In this document: positions 16,939 to 25,218 of the stretch, piece after piece
How the letters are laid out: the number at the start of each line of letters is the position of its first letter
How positions within the stretch are numbered: position 1 is the stretch's first letter
Origin: Peptacetobacter sp900550335
GTDB taxonomy: Bacteria > Bacillota > Clostridia > Peptostreptococcales > Peptostreptococcaceae
NCBI RefSeq assembly: GCF_047528295.1
Contig: NZ_CP180001.1
Span: 1,178,001 to 1,242,000, forward strand
Length of the DNA stretch: 64,000 bases
Reading direction: 5' to 3'
The notes under the pieces: generated by a model
What the model saw: the letters and a program-made list of their open reading frames with translations, nothing else
Databases searched by the model: none
Told to the model about the DNA's origin: nothing
Position numbers and translations under genes: made by a program

Positions 16939-17102
16939 GTTAATAATTATCTATTTTAAATTTGATTTTGTAGAATTTAAATCGTGTATAAATTTTAAGA
17001 GTAAATTTAATGATTGAATAATTAAAAAGAATTATAAAAATTAATCTAGAGTAAAGTTTAGATTTAATGAAAAATCAAATTAATTTTTTATAGAGAGTTA
17101 CA

Positions 17103-17139
17103 ACACCTGAAAGGCACTTAGTCTATCAGGTGTTTTTTA
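17103..17139 (+). terminator. Riboswitch-controlled terminator before ribU
   Basis: ACACCTGA at 17103-17110 pairs with TCAGGTGT at 17126-17133 followed by six T. About 165 bases of AT-rich expression platform lie between aptamer and terminator. Confidence 0.88.
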
Positions 17140-17166
17140 TTTTAAATTTTTAGGAGTGATGAAGAA

Positions 17167-17817
17167 ATGATGGAAAGCAAGACAAAAACAATGACAAGGG
17201 TGGCAATGCTCAGTGCACTAGCATTTGCAGCAGTATTATTTATAAGAATACCTATGGTATTATTCTTAGAATATGATCCAAAGAACGTAATTATAACAAT
17301 AGGTGGATTTATTTGGGGACCATTTATGTCATTAATGGTAGCTGTAGTAACAGCATTTATAGAATTTTTAACTATAAGTGAAGATGGAATAATAGGACTT
17401 ATAATGAATATAATTTCTATATGTGCGTTTTCTTGTACAGCAGCTTTTATATACAAAAAAGATAGAACTTTAAGAGGCTCAATAATAGGTTTAGTATCAG
17501 GAACAGTACTTCTTACAGTTATTATGATGTTATGGAACTACTTAGTAACACCGATATATATGGGAATTCCAAGAGCAGAGGTTGTAAAACTTTTAGTCCC
17601 TGCAATAATGCCTTTCAACTTAATAAAAGGTGGAATAGATTCAGCGATAATTTTACTTATCTATAAACCGATAGTGTCTGCACTTAGAAGAACAGTTTTA
17701 AAATCAGAAGCTAAAGATGCACCTAAAATGATAGTTCATCCTGGTGTAATGGCTGTAGCGGTACTTGTAATAGTAACATGTGTGATGCTAGTACTAGCAA
17801 TGAAAGGAATAATATAA
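17167..17817 (+). CDS. ribU: RibU, riboflavin-binding S component of an ECF transporter
   Basis: 216 residues with about five or six membrane helices. The N-terminus TRVAMLSALAFAAVLFIRIP is typical of ECF S components, and the FMN riboswitch directly upstream identifies riboflavin/FMN as substrate. Works with the shared EcfAA'T energising module, not encoded here. Start ATG with AGGAG at 17152-17156; the adjacent second ATG is equally possible. The last codons (G-I-I-stop) are repeated in inverted form at 17954-17961. Confidence 0.93.
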   Translation: MMESKTKTMTRVAMLSALAFAAVLFIRIPMVLFLEYDPKNVIITIGGFIWGPFMSLMVAVVTAFIEFLTISEDGIIGLIMNIISICAFSCTAAFIYKKDRTLRGSIIGLVSGTVLLTVIMMLWNYLVTPIYMGIPRAEVVKLLVPAIMPFNLIKGGIDSAIILLIYKPIVSALRRTVLKSEAKDAPKMIVHPGVMAVAVLVIVTCVMLVLAMKGII

Positions 17818-17961
17818 TATAGCAAAGAAGAGGGTATAGCAAAAACACTACAGGCTTCGACGCCATGCCCATATATGTAACACATTTATATGTTGCATGG
17901 CGTCTGTAGATTGTCGTATTTTTTTGCTATATCCCTCTTCTTTTATATAATAAATTATTCC
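17806..17961 (+). repeat. Core-centred giant palindrome, copy 3 (after ribU)
   Basis: Core halves CTACAGGCTTC at 17848-17858 and GTAGATTGTCG at 17906-17916; inner hairpin GACGCCATGC / GCATGGCGTC with loop GTAACACATTT (17877-17887). Outer arms AAAGAAGAGGGTATAGCAAA and TTTGCTATATCCCTCTTCTTT double as a terminator stem with trailing T. The arms extend into the gene: GGAATAAT (17806-17813, ribU codons) matches ATTATTCC at 17954-17961. Starts inside ribU, same orientation. Confidence 0.88.
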
Positions 17962-18194
17962 ACCGAAAAATTTATGAAGAATGTAAATAGTTTACTTTAA
18001 TTCATTCTTGACACTACGCAAAGTACTGATATAAAATATTGCAACATCCATCACATGAACATCTACTCAAAATTAAATTTGGAAAAGAGTGTGAGTGGAA
18101 AAGTTAGTAAAAGGATTGTATATAATTATAAGGAATGATACTAATATTTATTTTGATAATATATTTTTTATAAACTTATAAATTTATATTTTAG

Positions 18195-18604
18195 GTATGT
18201 AATATGTAAGAATATTATTCAAAATGTACTGGCTGCAATTATTTTGCAAATGATGTATTTTTTATATTATCTGTTATGAATTTACTAACTTATAAATGGT
18301 GTATTAAATCAAAATTTGGCAAAACTTATTGATAATATGTAGCAGATGAGTTATATAGACAAAACTCTTTCGACAATCTGCAGACGCGTATTTTAATGAG
18401 AATAAAACCTGTTTTTTGCTTACGCGTCGAAGCCTGGAGAAGAGTTTGTCTATATCTCATATGCTTCGCATAGTAGCAAAGGGTGCCAAATTTTGATTTA
18501 TTCACTTTAATAGCTAGTAAATTTATAGTAGATAATATAAAAATGGGCTGCTGCAAAATATTGCAACAGCCCATTTCTCAATTATATTCTTTCTATTACT
18601 ACTG
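18195..18604 (-). repeat. Core-centred giant palindrome, copy 4 (after the YbjQ gene)
   Basis: On the minus strand CTCCAGGCTTC (18439-18429) and GCAGATTGTCG (18381-18371) flank a GACGCGTA/TACGCGTC hairpin. Middle arms: ATAGACAAA..CTCTT on both sides, then TAAATCAAAATTTGGCA at 18305-18321 exactly paired with 18484-18500, then a terminator hairpin (18542-18576) with a decayed inverted copy at about 18230-18256. The far end, AAGAATAT at 18208-18215, copies the end of the YbjQ coding sequence (18584-18591). About 410 bases, the largest copy. This fills the otherwise gene-free gap 17962-18581. Confidence 0.85.
18540..18576 (-). terminator. Terminator of the YbjQ gene
   Basis: AATGGGCTG..TGCAA and TTGCA.CAGCCCATT form a strong stem; on the minus strand it is followed by a short T run. 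Just 6 bases from the stop codon. Confidence 0.85.
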
Positions 18605-18908
18605 CTGTCCCAGATACTGTTACCATTAGCATTCCATTGTCAGCACCTAGTACTTCATAGTCTGTGTCAACTCCAACAACTGCATTTGCACCTCTTGCAG
18701 CTGCTCTTCCTTCTAATTCTTCAAGAGCTTTTTCTCTGGCATTTTTTAATTCGTCTTCGTAAGAATTTGATCTTCCACCGAATATATTAGATAATCCAGC
18801 TGCAAAGTCTTTGAAGAAGTTAACCCCTGAAACAACTTCTCCGTAAGTTATTCCTTTATATTCAACTATTCTGTATTCTTCTACTGATGGTGTTGTAGTT
18901 ATTATCAT
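18582..18908 (-). CDS. YbjQ/UPF0145-family protein
   Basis: 108 residues. Matches the YbjQ family pattern: TTTPSVEEYRIVEYKGITYGEVVSG at the N-terminus, a central helix with AREKALEELEGRAAARGANAVVGV and a C-terminal strand VTVSGTAVVIE. Cytosolic pentameric proteins with putative metal binding, function not established. Good GGGGGA ribosome site. Its 3' end is copied in inverted form at 18195-18215. Confidence 0.88.
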   Translation of the reverse strand: MIITTTPSVEEYRIVEYKGITYGEVVSGVNFFKDFAAGLSNIFGGRSNSYEDELKNAREKALEELEGRAAARGANAVVGVDTDYEVLGADNGMLMVTVSGTAVVIERI

Positions 18909-19040
18909 AATCTTGTCCCCCTTTAATAGGTAAAATTTATTTTGATTTTAACCAATTTATATGAATTTTGGTTTATTTATATATTCTATAGAGAGTCTAA
19001 AATTCCTTTAGAAAATTGTAGAAAATTTAAAGCTATTTTC

Positions 19041-19069
19041 TTGACAGAAAAAAAGATTGCTTGTATGAT
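19041..19069 (+). promoter_or_regulatory. Promoter of the T-box/mtnN transcript
   Basis: TTGACA at 19041-19046, 17 bases, TATGAT at 19064-19069; about 30 bases before stem I of the T-box leader. Confidence 0.82.
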
Positions 19070-19098
19070 AAAAATATAGAAAATTTTAAATTATAAAT

Positions 19099-19327
19099 CC
19101 TGAGACTGGAGAGAGTAGTCGAGTTGAGTTTGATACAGAGAGTTGCAAGTTGCTGAGATTGCAGCATAAATAGATTCGGTGAATGGGTCCACGAGGAGAT
19201 AGGTGAATTATAGTAGCCGAACCGTCGCTGCACGTTACGCAGAAGAGAGATACACGATAAGTGTATAATTTAGGTGGTACCGCGGTAATATCGTCCTAGT
19301 GTTTTTTGACACGAGGGCGTTTTTTTA
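19099..19327 (+). promoter_or_regulatory. T-box leader, probably methionine-specific
   Basis: Contains stem I with AGTA and AGAGAG marks, the T-box AGGTGGTACCGCGG (19272-19285) and a terminator CGTCCTAGTGT / ACACGAGGGCG with T7 (19292-19327). The T-box residue in UGGU calls for discriminator A, which suits tRNA-Met, not tRNA-Trp (discriminator G). The candidate specifier reads ATG at 19183-19185 in GAATGGGTCC. Uncharged tRNA would allow transcription of mtnN downstream. Confidence 0.93.
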
Positions 19328-19355
19328 TTGGAAAAATTAATTTTAGGAGGATATT

Positions 19356-20054
19356 ATGAACAAGATAGGAATAATAGGTGCAATGGAAGAAGAAGTAGCA
19401 TTACTTCTTGAAAAAATAGAATTAGAAGAAAAAGTAGAAAAAGCAGGACTTGAATTTTATGTTGGTAAATTAAGAGGAAAAGATGTAGTAGTTGTTAAAT
19501 GTGGAGTTGGGAAAGTAAACTCTGCTATGTGTACTCAGATATTAATAAGTGAATTTGGTGCAGAAGCTCTTGTTAATATAGGTGTTGCAGGTGCGTTAAA
19601 CGACGAATTAGACGTAAATGATATAGTAATATCAACAGATGCAATAGAATACGATATGGACGCATCAGCATTTGGGGATCCAAAAGGAACTATACCAAGA
19701 ATGGATTGCTCAGAATTTAAAGCTGATGAAAGATTAATAAATGCAGCTTTTGATGCAGCAGTTAAAGAAAATAAAGGACATAATGTTATGAAAGGTAGAA
19801 TAGCTACTGGAGATTTATTCGTTGCAGATATGGAAACTAAAAACGAATTAGTAAACGACTTCGGTGGATTCTGCTGTGAAATGGAAGGAGCTGCAATGGC
19901 TCACGTTTGTTATTTAAACAAAACTCCATACGTTATAATAAGAGCTATGTCTGATAAAGCTGACGGAAGTGCAGATGTTACTTTTGAAGAATTCTCTAAA
20001 AAAGCAGCAGTTACTTCAGCTAATATAGTTATGGATATGCTTGAAATGATATAG
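19356..20054 (+). CDS. mtnN: 5'-methylthioadenosine/S-adenosylhomocysteine nucleosidase
   Basis: 232 residues, full-length. IGIIGAMEEEVALL at the start, VNIGVAGALND, and CEMEGAAMAHVC with the substrate-binding Glu, then AMSDKADG with the catalytic Asp. Hydrolyses MTA and SAH, recycling methionine/SAM by-products. Control by a Met-type T-box fits. AGGAGGAT ribosome site. A 147-base AT-rich spacer separates it from trpS. Confidence 0.96.
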   Translation: MNKIGIIGAMEEEVALLLEKIELEEKVEKAGLEFYVGKLRGKDVVVVKCGVGKVNSAMCTQILISEFGAEALVNIGVAGALNDELDVNDIVISTDAIEYDMDASAFGDPKGTIPRMDCSEFKADERLINAAFDAAVKENKGHNVMKGRIATGDLFVADMETKNELVNDFGGFCCEMEGAAMAHVCYLNKTPYVIIRAMSDKADGSADVTFEEFSKKAAVTSANIVMDMLEMI

Positions 20055-20201
20055 TTTTAAGAAATAACATAGCTTAAAGAAATAACATAGTTTTAATATT
20101 TGAAAATAATAGCGAGATTTTGAGATTAAAATTTATAAAAACATAAATCCAAAATATAAAACTAATATAACTATAAGTTTAAAATAGAAAGAGGGATTAC
20201 G

Positions 20202-21203
20202 ATGAGCGAAAAAAAGGTAATATTTAGTGGTGCTCAGCCATCAGGAAAAATGACATTAGGTAACTACCTAGGAGCGATAAAAAACTGGATAAAACTTCAG
20301 GACGAATACGAATGTTTCTTTAGCGTTGTCGATTTACACGCTATAACAGTTCCTCAGGAGCCAAAAGTTCTTAGAGAAAACGCTAAAAAATTATTAGCTC
20401 AGTATATAGCTTGTGGACTAGATCCAGAAAAAAATACTATATTTATACAGTCACACGTTAAAGAACATCTTGAATTAATGTGGGTATTAAATACAATGAC
20501 ATACATGGGTGAGTTAAACAGAATGACTCAGTTCAAAGATAAAGCGCGGAAATCTGAAGCTAACTTAAATGCAGGTCTATTCACTTATCCGGTATTAATG
20601 GCTGCTGATATACTTCTTTATCAGACAGATTTAGTACCTGTTGGGGATGACCAGAAACAGCACCTTGAATTAGCAAGAGATTTAGCAAATAGATTCAACA
20701 ATAGATATTCAGATACATTCAAAATACCAGAAGGATACTACCCAAAAGAAGCTGCAAGAGTAATGAGCTTACAGGATCCTACTAAAAAAATGAGTAAATC
20801 TGATGAAAATGTAAATGGATTTATACTTCTTGAAGATGACCCAGATACAATAAGAAGAAAAATTAAAAAATGTGTAACTGACTCTGAAGGTGTTGTAAGA
20901 TATTCACCAGAACAGCCAGGTATAAAAAATCTTCTTGATATATACTCAGCTTTATCAGGAAAATCAATAGATGAGATAGTTAAAATGTATGAAGGTAAAG
21001 GATATGGAGATTTTAAGGCAGATACTGCTGAAGTTATAATAAGCGTATTAGAGCCTATGAGACAGAAATATTTAGCTCTTTTAGAAGATAAGGAATATCT
21101 TGAAAAAATATACTGTGAAGGAGCTAGAAAAGCTGAAGCAAAAGCTAGAAAAACTCTTAGAAAAGTATACAAAAAAGTTGGTTTCTTAGAAAGAAAATAT
21201 TAA
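20202..21203 (+). CDS. trpS: Tryptophanyl-tRNA synthetase
   Basis: 333 residues, class I. HIGH-like motif in SGAQPSGKMTLGNYLGA and KMSKS-like motif KKMSKSDEN, with GDDQKQHLELARDLANRFN between. Charges tRNA-Trp. Ribosome site AGAGGGAT. No T-box of its own is seen directly upstream; it may rely on read-through from mtnN or a promoter in the spacer. Confidence 0.97.
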   Translation: MSEKKVIFSGAQPSGKMTLGNYLGAIKNWIKLQDEYECFFSVVDLHAITVPQEPKVLRENAKKLLAQYIACGLDPEKNTIFIQSHVKEHLELMWVLNTMTYMGELNRMTQFKDKARKSEANLNAGLFTYPVLMAADILLYQTDLVPVGDDQKQHLELARDLANRFNNRYSDTFKIPEGYYPKEAARVMSLQDPTKKMSKSDENVNGFILLEDDPDTIRRKIKKCVTDSEGVVRYSPEQPGIKNLLDIYSALSGKSIDEIVKMYEGKGYGDFKADTAEVIISVLEPMRQKYLALLEDKEYLEKIYCEGARKAEAKARKTLRKVYKKVGFLERKY

Positions 21204-21234
21204 TAAGCTTGTAAATTTAATATTTTAATGTTGA

Positions 21235-21290
21235 AAAATAGGACTTGTTTTCGATTAAAAATTTTCAATCGAATCAAGTCCTTATTTTTG
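21235..21290 (+). terminator. Terminator after trpS
   Basis: AAAAATAGGACTTG..CGATT and AATCGAATCAAGTCCTTATTTTT make a long stem with trailing T. Confidence 0.88.
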
Positions 21291-21413
21291 TATAAAAAAT
21301 ATAATATCTAATATATTTCTTAATTAAAGTTTATAATAGATTGAAAATAAAAATAAAAGAATATATAATTTTAATTAATATAATAAATACAAATTTGTAT
21401 GGGAGTGATTTAT

Positions 21414-21857
21414 TTGAGGAGATTCAAATTTTTGAGAGTTTTTGCGACTACTTTAATAGTATTCATTTTATTGGGGGTTATCGTAAAGGGAGGATGTACG
21501 TTAGCAGCTGACTATGTTAAAGACTCTAAATACGACGGTGTAGAGATAAATAATCTTTTGATGAATTTTTATGGAGAAGACGATAATTGGAATCCTATAT
21601 GGGAAGGTAGGCTAGAGGGAATATCTTTAAAATCTGAGCTATATTATGGACCTTTTGTATCTATAACTATAGCAGGTGGAATATTTGCAGACCCATATGT
21701 AGAAAGTGTTAGGATAGATGGAGAAGTGCTAAGTGAGGAAAGTAAAAACGCATTTTTAGATAATTTGGTAAATCTTTATGCAAATAAGGTAGGGCATTAT
21801 TTTAATACTCAGGACAGTATAGATTATGAAATGTATAGACCTTATTACTATAAATAA
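21414..21857 (+). CDS. Uncharacterised membrane-anchored protein A
   Basis: 147 residues from TTG 21414 (GGAGTGAT upstream; ATG at 21399 precedes the ribosome site). One N-terminal membrane helix after RRFKFLRVFATT, then an extracytoplasmic domain. The segment YDGVEINNLLMNFYGEDDNW..W.GRLEGI resembles YRGISIEDMLNDLYGKDFG in the next gene, so the two look like paralogues. No known motif recognised; function unknown. Operon with 21882-22769. Confidence 0.65.
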   Translation: MRRFKFLRVFATTLIVFILLGVIVKGGCTLAADYVKDSKYDGVEINNLLMNFYGEDDNWNPIWEGRLEGISLKSELYYGPFVSITIAGGIFADPYVESVRIDGEVLSEESKNAFLDNLVNLYANKVGHYFNTQDSIDYEMYRPYYYK

Positions 21858-21881
21858 AAATAATTTTAAGGAGGTACCAAG

Positions 21882-22769
21882 TTGAAAAGAAGAACAGAAG
21901 AGAGATTAAAGACTATTTTATATGTATTTGTAAGTGTTGCAATTATATTTTTTGCATTTAATAAATTCTGTACATATAAAGTAAAGAATTTTGTATATAG
22001 AGGAATAAGCATAGAGGATATGCTAAATGATTTATATGGAAAAGATTTTGGTATATGGAAGACAGGGCTAGATGGAATGCGAGTAGTTACAAATTATAAA
22101 ACAAAGGATAATAGGATAAATCTTAAATTTGTTGGTGGATTTGTAGATGGTGTTGAGTTTGGAGATATGAAAGTAAACGGAATGGATTTAGATGGAGAGA
22201 AGAAGACTAGCTATATCAATGGAATGAATGAAGAATATAGGAAGAAACATAATATGCCTTATGGTAGTACTTTGACATCGACATCAGAAATATATTTGGG
22301 TGATCAAGATAGCAATCAAAATTCAGACAAACAAGAATATAAATACAATAAATCTAGAAAACCTATCAAAGAAACATCTAAACATGCAGAAAATGGAACC
22401 TTTGAAAATAATTCGAAAGGATATTATAAAGTGAATAAAAACTTACCAAGTGGGGCTCTATCATTTTTAGATGAATATGTAGAAAGGTTAAAAAATAGCT
22501 CTTTCCCAAATACTGAATATAGATTTGCTGATGTTTATCAGTATGAAGGTGAGTTTAGCATGGGTGAAGAATTTGAAAATGGATATTATGTTTATATAAG
22601 TACTAATGATAGAATGGGAAATTATACATTTAAAATATTCTGTGATGCTTATGATTATACTTATTATGTAGAATCTGTAAAGGATAAAGATAATGGAAAG
22701 ACATATGATACTGTAAGAGCGATAAATATTTATTTAGATGATGTTATAAATAGATACGAAAATTATTAA
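21882..22769 (+). CDS. Uncharacterised membrane-anchored protein B
   Basis: 295 residues from a TTG start after AGGAGGTACC. N-terminal membrane helix (about 13-28), then a domain related to protein A, a polar linker (~130-185) rich in N, S and K, and a second C-terminal domain with many Tyr residues (DEYVERLKNSSFPNTEYRFADVYQYEG). Exported surface protein of unknown role. 24-base gap to protein A suggests they act together. Confidence 0.65.
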   Translation: MKRRTEERLKTILYVFVSVAIIFFAFNKFCTYKVKNFVYRGISIEDMLNDLYGKDFGIWKTGLDGMRVVTNYKTKDNRINLKFVGGFVDGVEFGDMKVNGMDLDGEKKTSYINGMNEEYRKKHNMPYGSTLTSTSEIYLGDQDSNQNSDKQEYKYNKSRKPIKETSKHAENGTFENNSKGYYKVNKNLPSGALSFLDEYVERLKNSSFPNTEYRFADVYQYEGEFSMGEEFENGYYVYISTNDRMGNYTFKIFCDAYDYTYYVESVKDKDNGKTYDTVRAINIYLDDVINRYENY

Positions 22770-22778
22770 AATATTGTT

Positions 22779-22840
22779 AAAAGCAACTCAAAATATATCG
22801 TAAATTTTGCTAGATATATTCTAGTTGCTTTTATTTTTAT
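22779..22840 (+). terminator. Terminator after protein B
   Basis: AAAAGCAACT..AAATATATC and GATATATT.CTAGTTGCTTTT pair, followed by T-rich sequence. Confidence 0.8.
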
Positions 22841-22891
22841 TTAAAAATTTTACAGTGCGTTTTCTATAAGATATAAAATTGCATAAAAAAA

Positions 22892-22986
22892 ATGAGCCAT
22901 CGAAGCTCATCAAAAGGGTAAGGTTATTCCTACTTTTGGGGAAAGTAGAACTAAAGATTAACAGTATATATTTTTTAAGTTAATCT
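22892..22986 (+). promoter_or_regulatory. Three-hairpin element upstream of lspA
   Basis: In the gap 22841-23173, three consecutive hairpins: ATGAGC/GCTCAT (22892-22910), CCTACTTT/AAAGTAG (22929-22948) and AGATTAAC/GTTAATCT (22955-22986), with an unpaired AAAAGGGTAAGG between the first two. Not a riboswitch class I recognise. A TATAAT lies further down at 23114-23119, so the element may be a separate small RNA or an upstream control site. Confidence 0.4.
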
Positions 22987-23173
22987 GTTATTTTCAAGTT
23001 ACAAATAGAGTATACACTTTAATACAAATAATGTCAACAAATTATCAAGAAAATGTTACAAAAAAATCAATATTAAAAATTAAAAAGAAATAATAAGTAA
23101 ACTACTGTTATGATATAATAAAATAGGTATAATTATGTATGAAAGTAAAAAATCTAAAAATAGGGGTGGTTTT

Positions 23174-23626
23174 TTGATATATGAAGTAATAATAGCCATT
23201 TTGATAGGTATAGATCAAGCTATAAAGTACGCTGTTTTAAATTTACTTAAAGCTAAGGGAAGTGTACCTGTGATAGATGGTGTATTTCATCTAACTTATG
23301 TAGAAAATAGAGGAGCAGCATTTGGAATGCTTCAAAATAACCAAATTATATTTGTAATAATTGCAGGGCTTGCAACAGTTATTGGACTTTATTGGCTACA
23401 TAAAAACAAAGAAAAAATAAACATAATAGGAAAAGCATCTGTTATAATGATTGTTTCTGGGGCAATAGGAAATTTAATAGATAGACTTAGACTGGGATTT
23501 GTTGTAGATTATTTTGATTTTAGAATAATTTGGCAATATGTTTTTAATTTTGCCGATATACTCGTAGTTTGTGGAACAATATTACTTTGTTTCTATATAT
23601 GGAAGTATTCGGATATGAAGGAGTAA
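23174..23626 (+). CDS. lspA: Lipoprotein signal peptidase II
   Basis: About 150 residues from TTG 23174 (GGGGTGG at 23163-23169 upstream), the normal LspA length; an upstream ATG at 23135 would add 13 unusual residues. Four membrane helices, VENRGAAFGM, GAIGNLIDRL with one catalytic Asp and VFNFADI with the other. Cleaves signal peptides of prolipoproteins such as the one at 33670. Gln codons are all CAA, unlike many neighbours. Followed at 31 bases by rluD. Confidence 0.94.
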   Translation: MIYEVIIAILIGIDQAIKYAVLNLLKAKGSVPVIDGVFHLTYVENRGAAFGMLQNNQIIFVIIAGLATVIGLYWLHKNKEKINIIGKASVIMIVSGAIGNLIDRLRLGFVVDYFDFRIIWQYVFNFADILVVCGTILLCFYIWKYSDMKE

Positions 23627-23657
23627 ATTAAAAACCTGCGAGTTAATAGGAGGTACA

Positions 23658-24617
23658 ATGGTAGATAATATAAAGAAAGAAAATTTATCTGATGACAACT
23701 GCGAAGAAATAAGAGAGTTTTTAGTAGAGGAAGACGAAGAAGGAGATAGATTAGATGTTTATCTTTCAGACCAATTCGTCGATATGTCTAGGAGTTATAT
23801 ACAAAAGATAATAAAAGATAAAAAGGTAACTGTAAATGGAAAAGTTGAGAAGGCTAAGTATTTGGTAAAAGAAGAAGATAAAGTGGTTATAGAGATTCCA
23901 AAGCCAAAGATTTTGGAGGTTGTGCCACAGGATATTCCTATAGAGATTGTTTATGAGGATGATGATATTATAATAGTAAACAAACCTCAGGGAATGGTTG
24001 TACATCCAGCACCTGGAAATTACGAGGGGACTTTAGTAAATGCTATTTTATACCACTGTAAAGGCAATCTTTCTTCTATAAATGGAGTAATTAGACCTGG
24101 TATAGTTCATAGAATAGACAAAGATACATCTGGAATACTTATGATAGCTAAGAACAATAACGCACACAATTGCTTAGCTGAACAGTTAAAGGATCACTCT
24201 ATAACAAGGGAGTATGAATTTATCTGTCATGGTGTATTTAAGGAGGACAACGTTACAGTTGATAGACCTATAGGAAGAAATCCTAAGGATAGATTAAAGA
24301 TGGCAATAGTTCCAAATGGGAAAAGAGCGGTAACTCATTTTGAGGTGATTGAGAGATTTAACGGATATACTCATGTCAGAGCAAGACTTGAGACAGGAAG
24401 AACTCATCAGATAAGAGTTCATGCGATGTCCATAAATCATCCTCTTGTTGGAGACCCAGTGTATGGGCCTAAAAATTCAAAAATAAAATTGAATGGTCAG
24501 GCACTTCACGCTAAAAAATTAGGATTTATACATCCAACGACAAAGGAATATGTCGAATTTGATTCAGAGCTTCCAGATTATTTCCAGAAGCTTCTAGAAA
24601 AGTTGAGAAAATACTAG
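23658..24617 (+). CDS. rluD: RluD-family 23S rRNA pseudouridine synthase
   Basis: 319 residues: N-terminal S4 domain (RLDVYLSDQFVDMSRSYIQKIIK), RluA catalytic core with HRIDKDTSG holding the catalytic Asp, and TGRTHQIRVH. RluD modifies helix 69 of 23S rRNA; clostridial paralogues exist so the exact sites are inferred. GGAGGTACA ribosome site. The lspA-rluD-pyrR order is typical of clostridia. Confidence 0.92.
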   Translation: MVDNIKKENLSDDNCEEIREFLVEEDEEGDRLDVYLSDQFVDMSRSYIQKIIKDKKVTVNGKVEKAKYLVKEEDKVVIEIPKPKILEVVPQDIPIEIVYEDDDIIIVNKPQGMVVHPAPGNYEGTLVNAILYHCKGNLSSINGVIRPGIVHRIDKDTSGILMIAKNNNAHNCLAEQLKDHSITREYEFICHGVFKEDNVTVDRPIGRNPKDRLKMAIVPNGKRAVTHFEVIERFNGYTHVRARLETGRTHQIRVHAMSINHPLVGDPVYGPKNSKIKLNGQALHAKKLGFIHPTTKEYVEFDSELPDYFQKLLEKLRKY

Positions 24618-24684
24618 AAAATATCTATAATTAATATTAGGAATATATTATTAAGTAAATATTTTTCAGAATGGAGAGTTTGTT

Positions 24685-25218
24685 ATGATAGAAAAGGCTC
24701 AATTAATGGATGAAAAAGCTATGGCAAGGGCTATAACTAGAATAAGTCACGAGATAATAGAAAAAAATAAAGGTATAGAGGACCTTGTACTTGTTGGAGT
24801 AAAAACTAGGGGGATTCCGCTAGCTAAAAGAGTACAGCTAAAAATAGAAGAAATAGAAGGTACATCTCTACCAGTTGGTGAAATAGACATCAGTAGATAT
24901 AGAGACGATATAAGCGAAAGAAGAGTAGAAGGAACTCTACACGATGAAAATACTTCATTTGATATAGATAAAAAGACTGTAGTACTTATAGATGATGTCC
25001 TTTATACAGGAAGAACTGTAAGAGCTGCATTAGACTATATTATAGATAATGGTAGACCTAAGGCTATACAGTTGGCTGTGCTTGTGGATAGAGGACATAG
25101 AGAATTGCCAATAAGAGCAGACTATGTAGGAAAAAATGTACCTACATCTAAAAATGAATTTATATCTGTAAAACTATCAGAAATAGACGGAGAAGATTCA
25201 GTAACAATAAATGAATAA
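24685..25218 (+). CDS. pyrR: PyrR, pyrimidine attenuation regulator / uracil phosphoribosyltransferase
   Basis: 177 residues. PRPP-binding VVLIDDVLYTGRTVRAAL and the PyrR-type VGVKTRGIPLAKR and LVDRGHRELPIRADYVGKN are intact. PyrR binds pyr mRNA leaders with UMP and has UPRTase activity. No pyr biosynthetic genes follow; instead a terminator and palindrome copy 5. Confidence 0.96.
   Translation: MIEKAQLMDEKAMARAITRISHEIIEKNKGIEDLVLVGVKTRGIPLAKRVQLKIEEIEGTSLPVGEIDISRYRDDISERRVEGTLHDENTSFDIDKKTVVLIDDVLYTGRTVRAALDYIIDNGRPKAIQLAVLVDRGHRELPIRADYVGKNVPTSKNEFISVKLSEIDGEDSVTINE

Noticed and set aside
18326..18574. 82-residue minus-strand ORF
   Set aside because: Lies inside palindrome copy 4 and the ybjQ terminator; non-coding structure.
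19033..19233. 66-residue minus-strand ORF
   Set aside because: Antisense of the T-box leader.
22892..22986. c-di-GMP, preQ1 or guanidine riboswitch before lspA
   Set aside because: Conserved bases of those classes are not present; left as unclassified.
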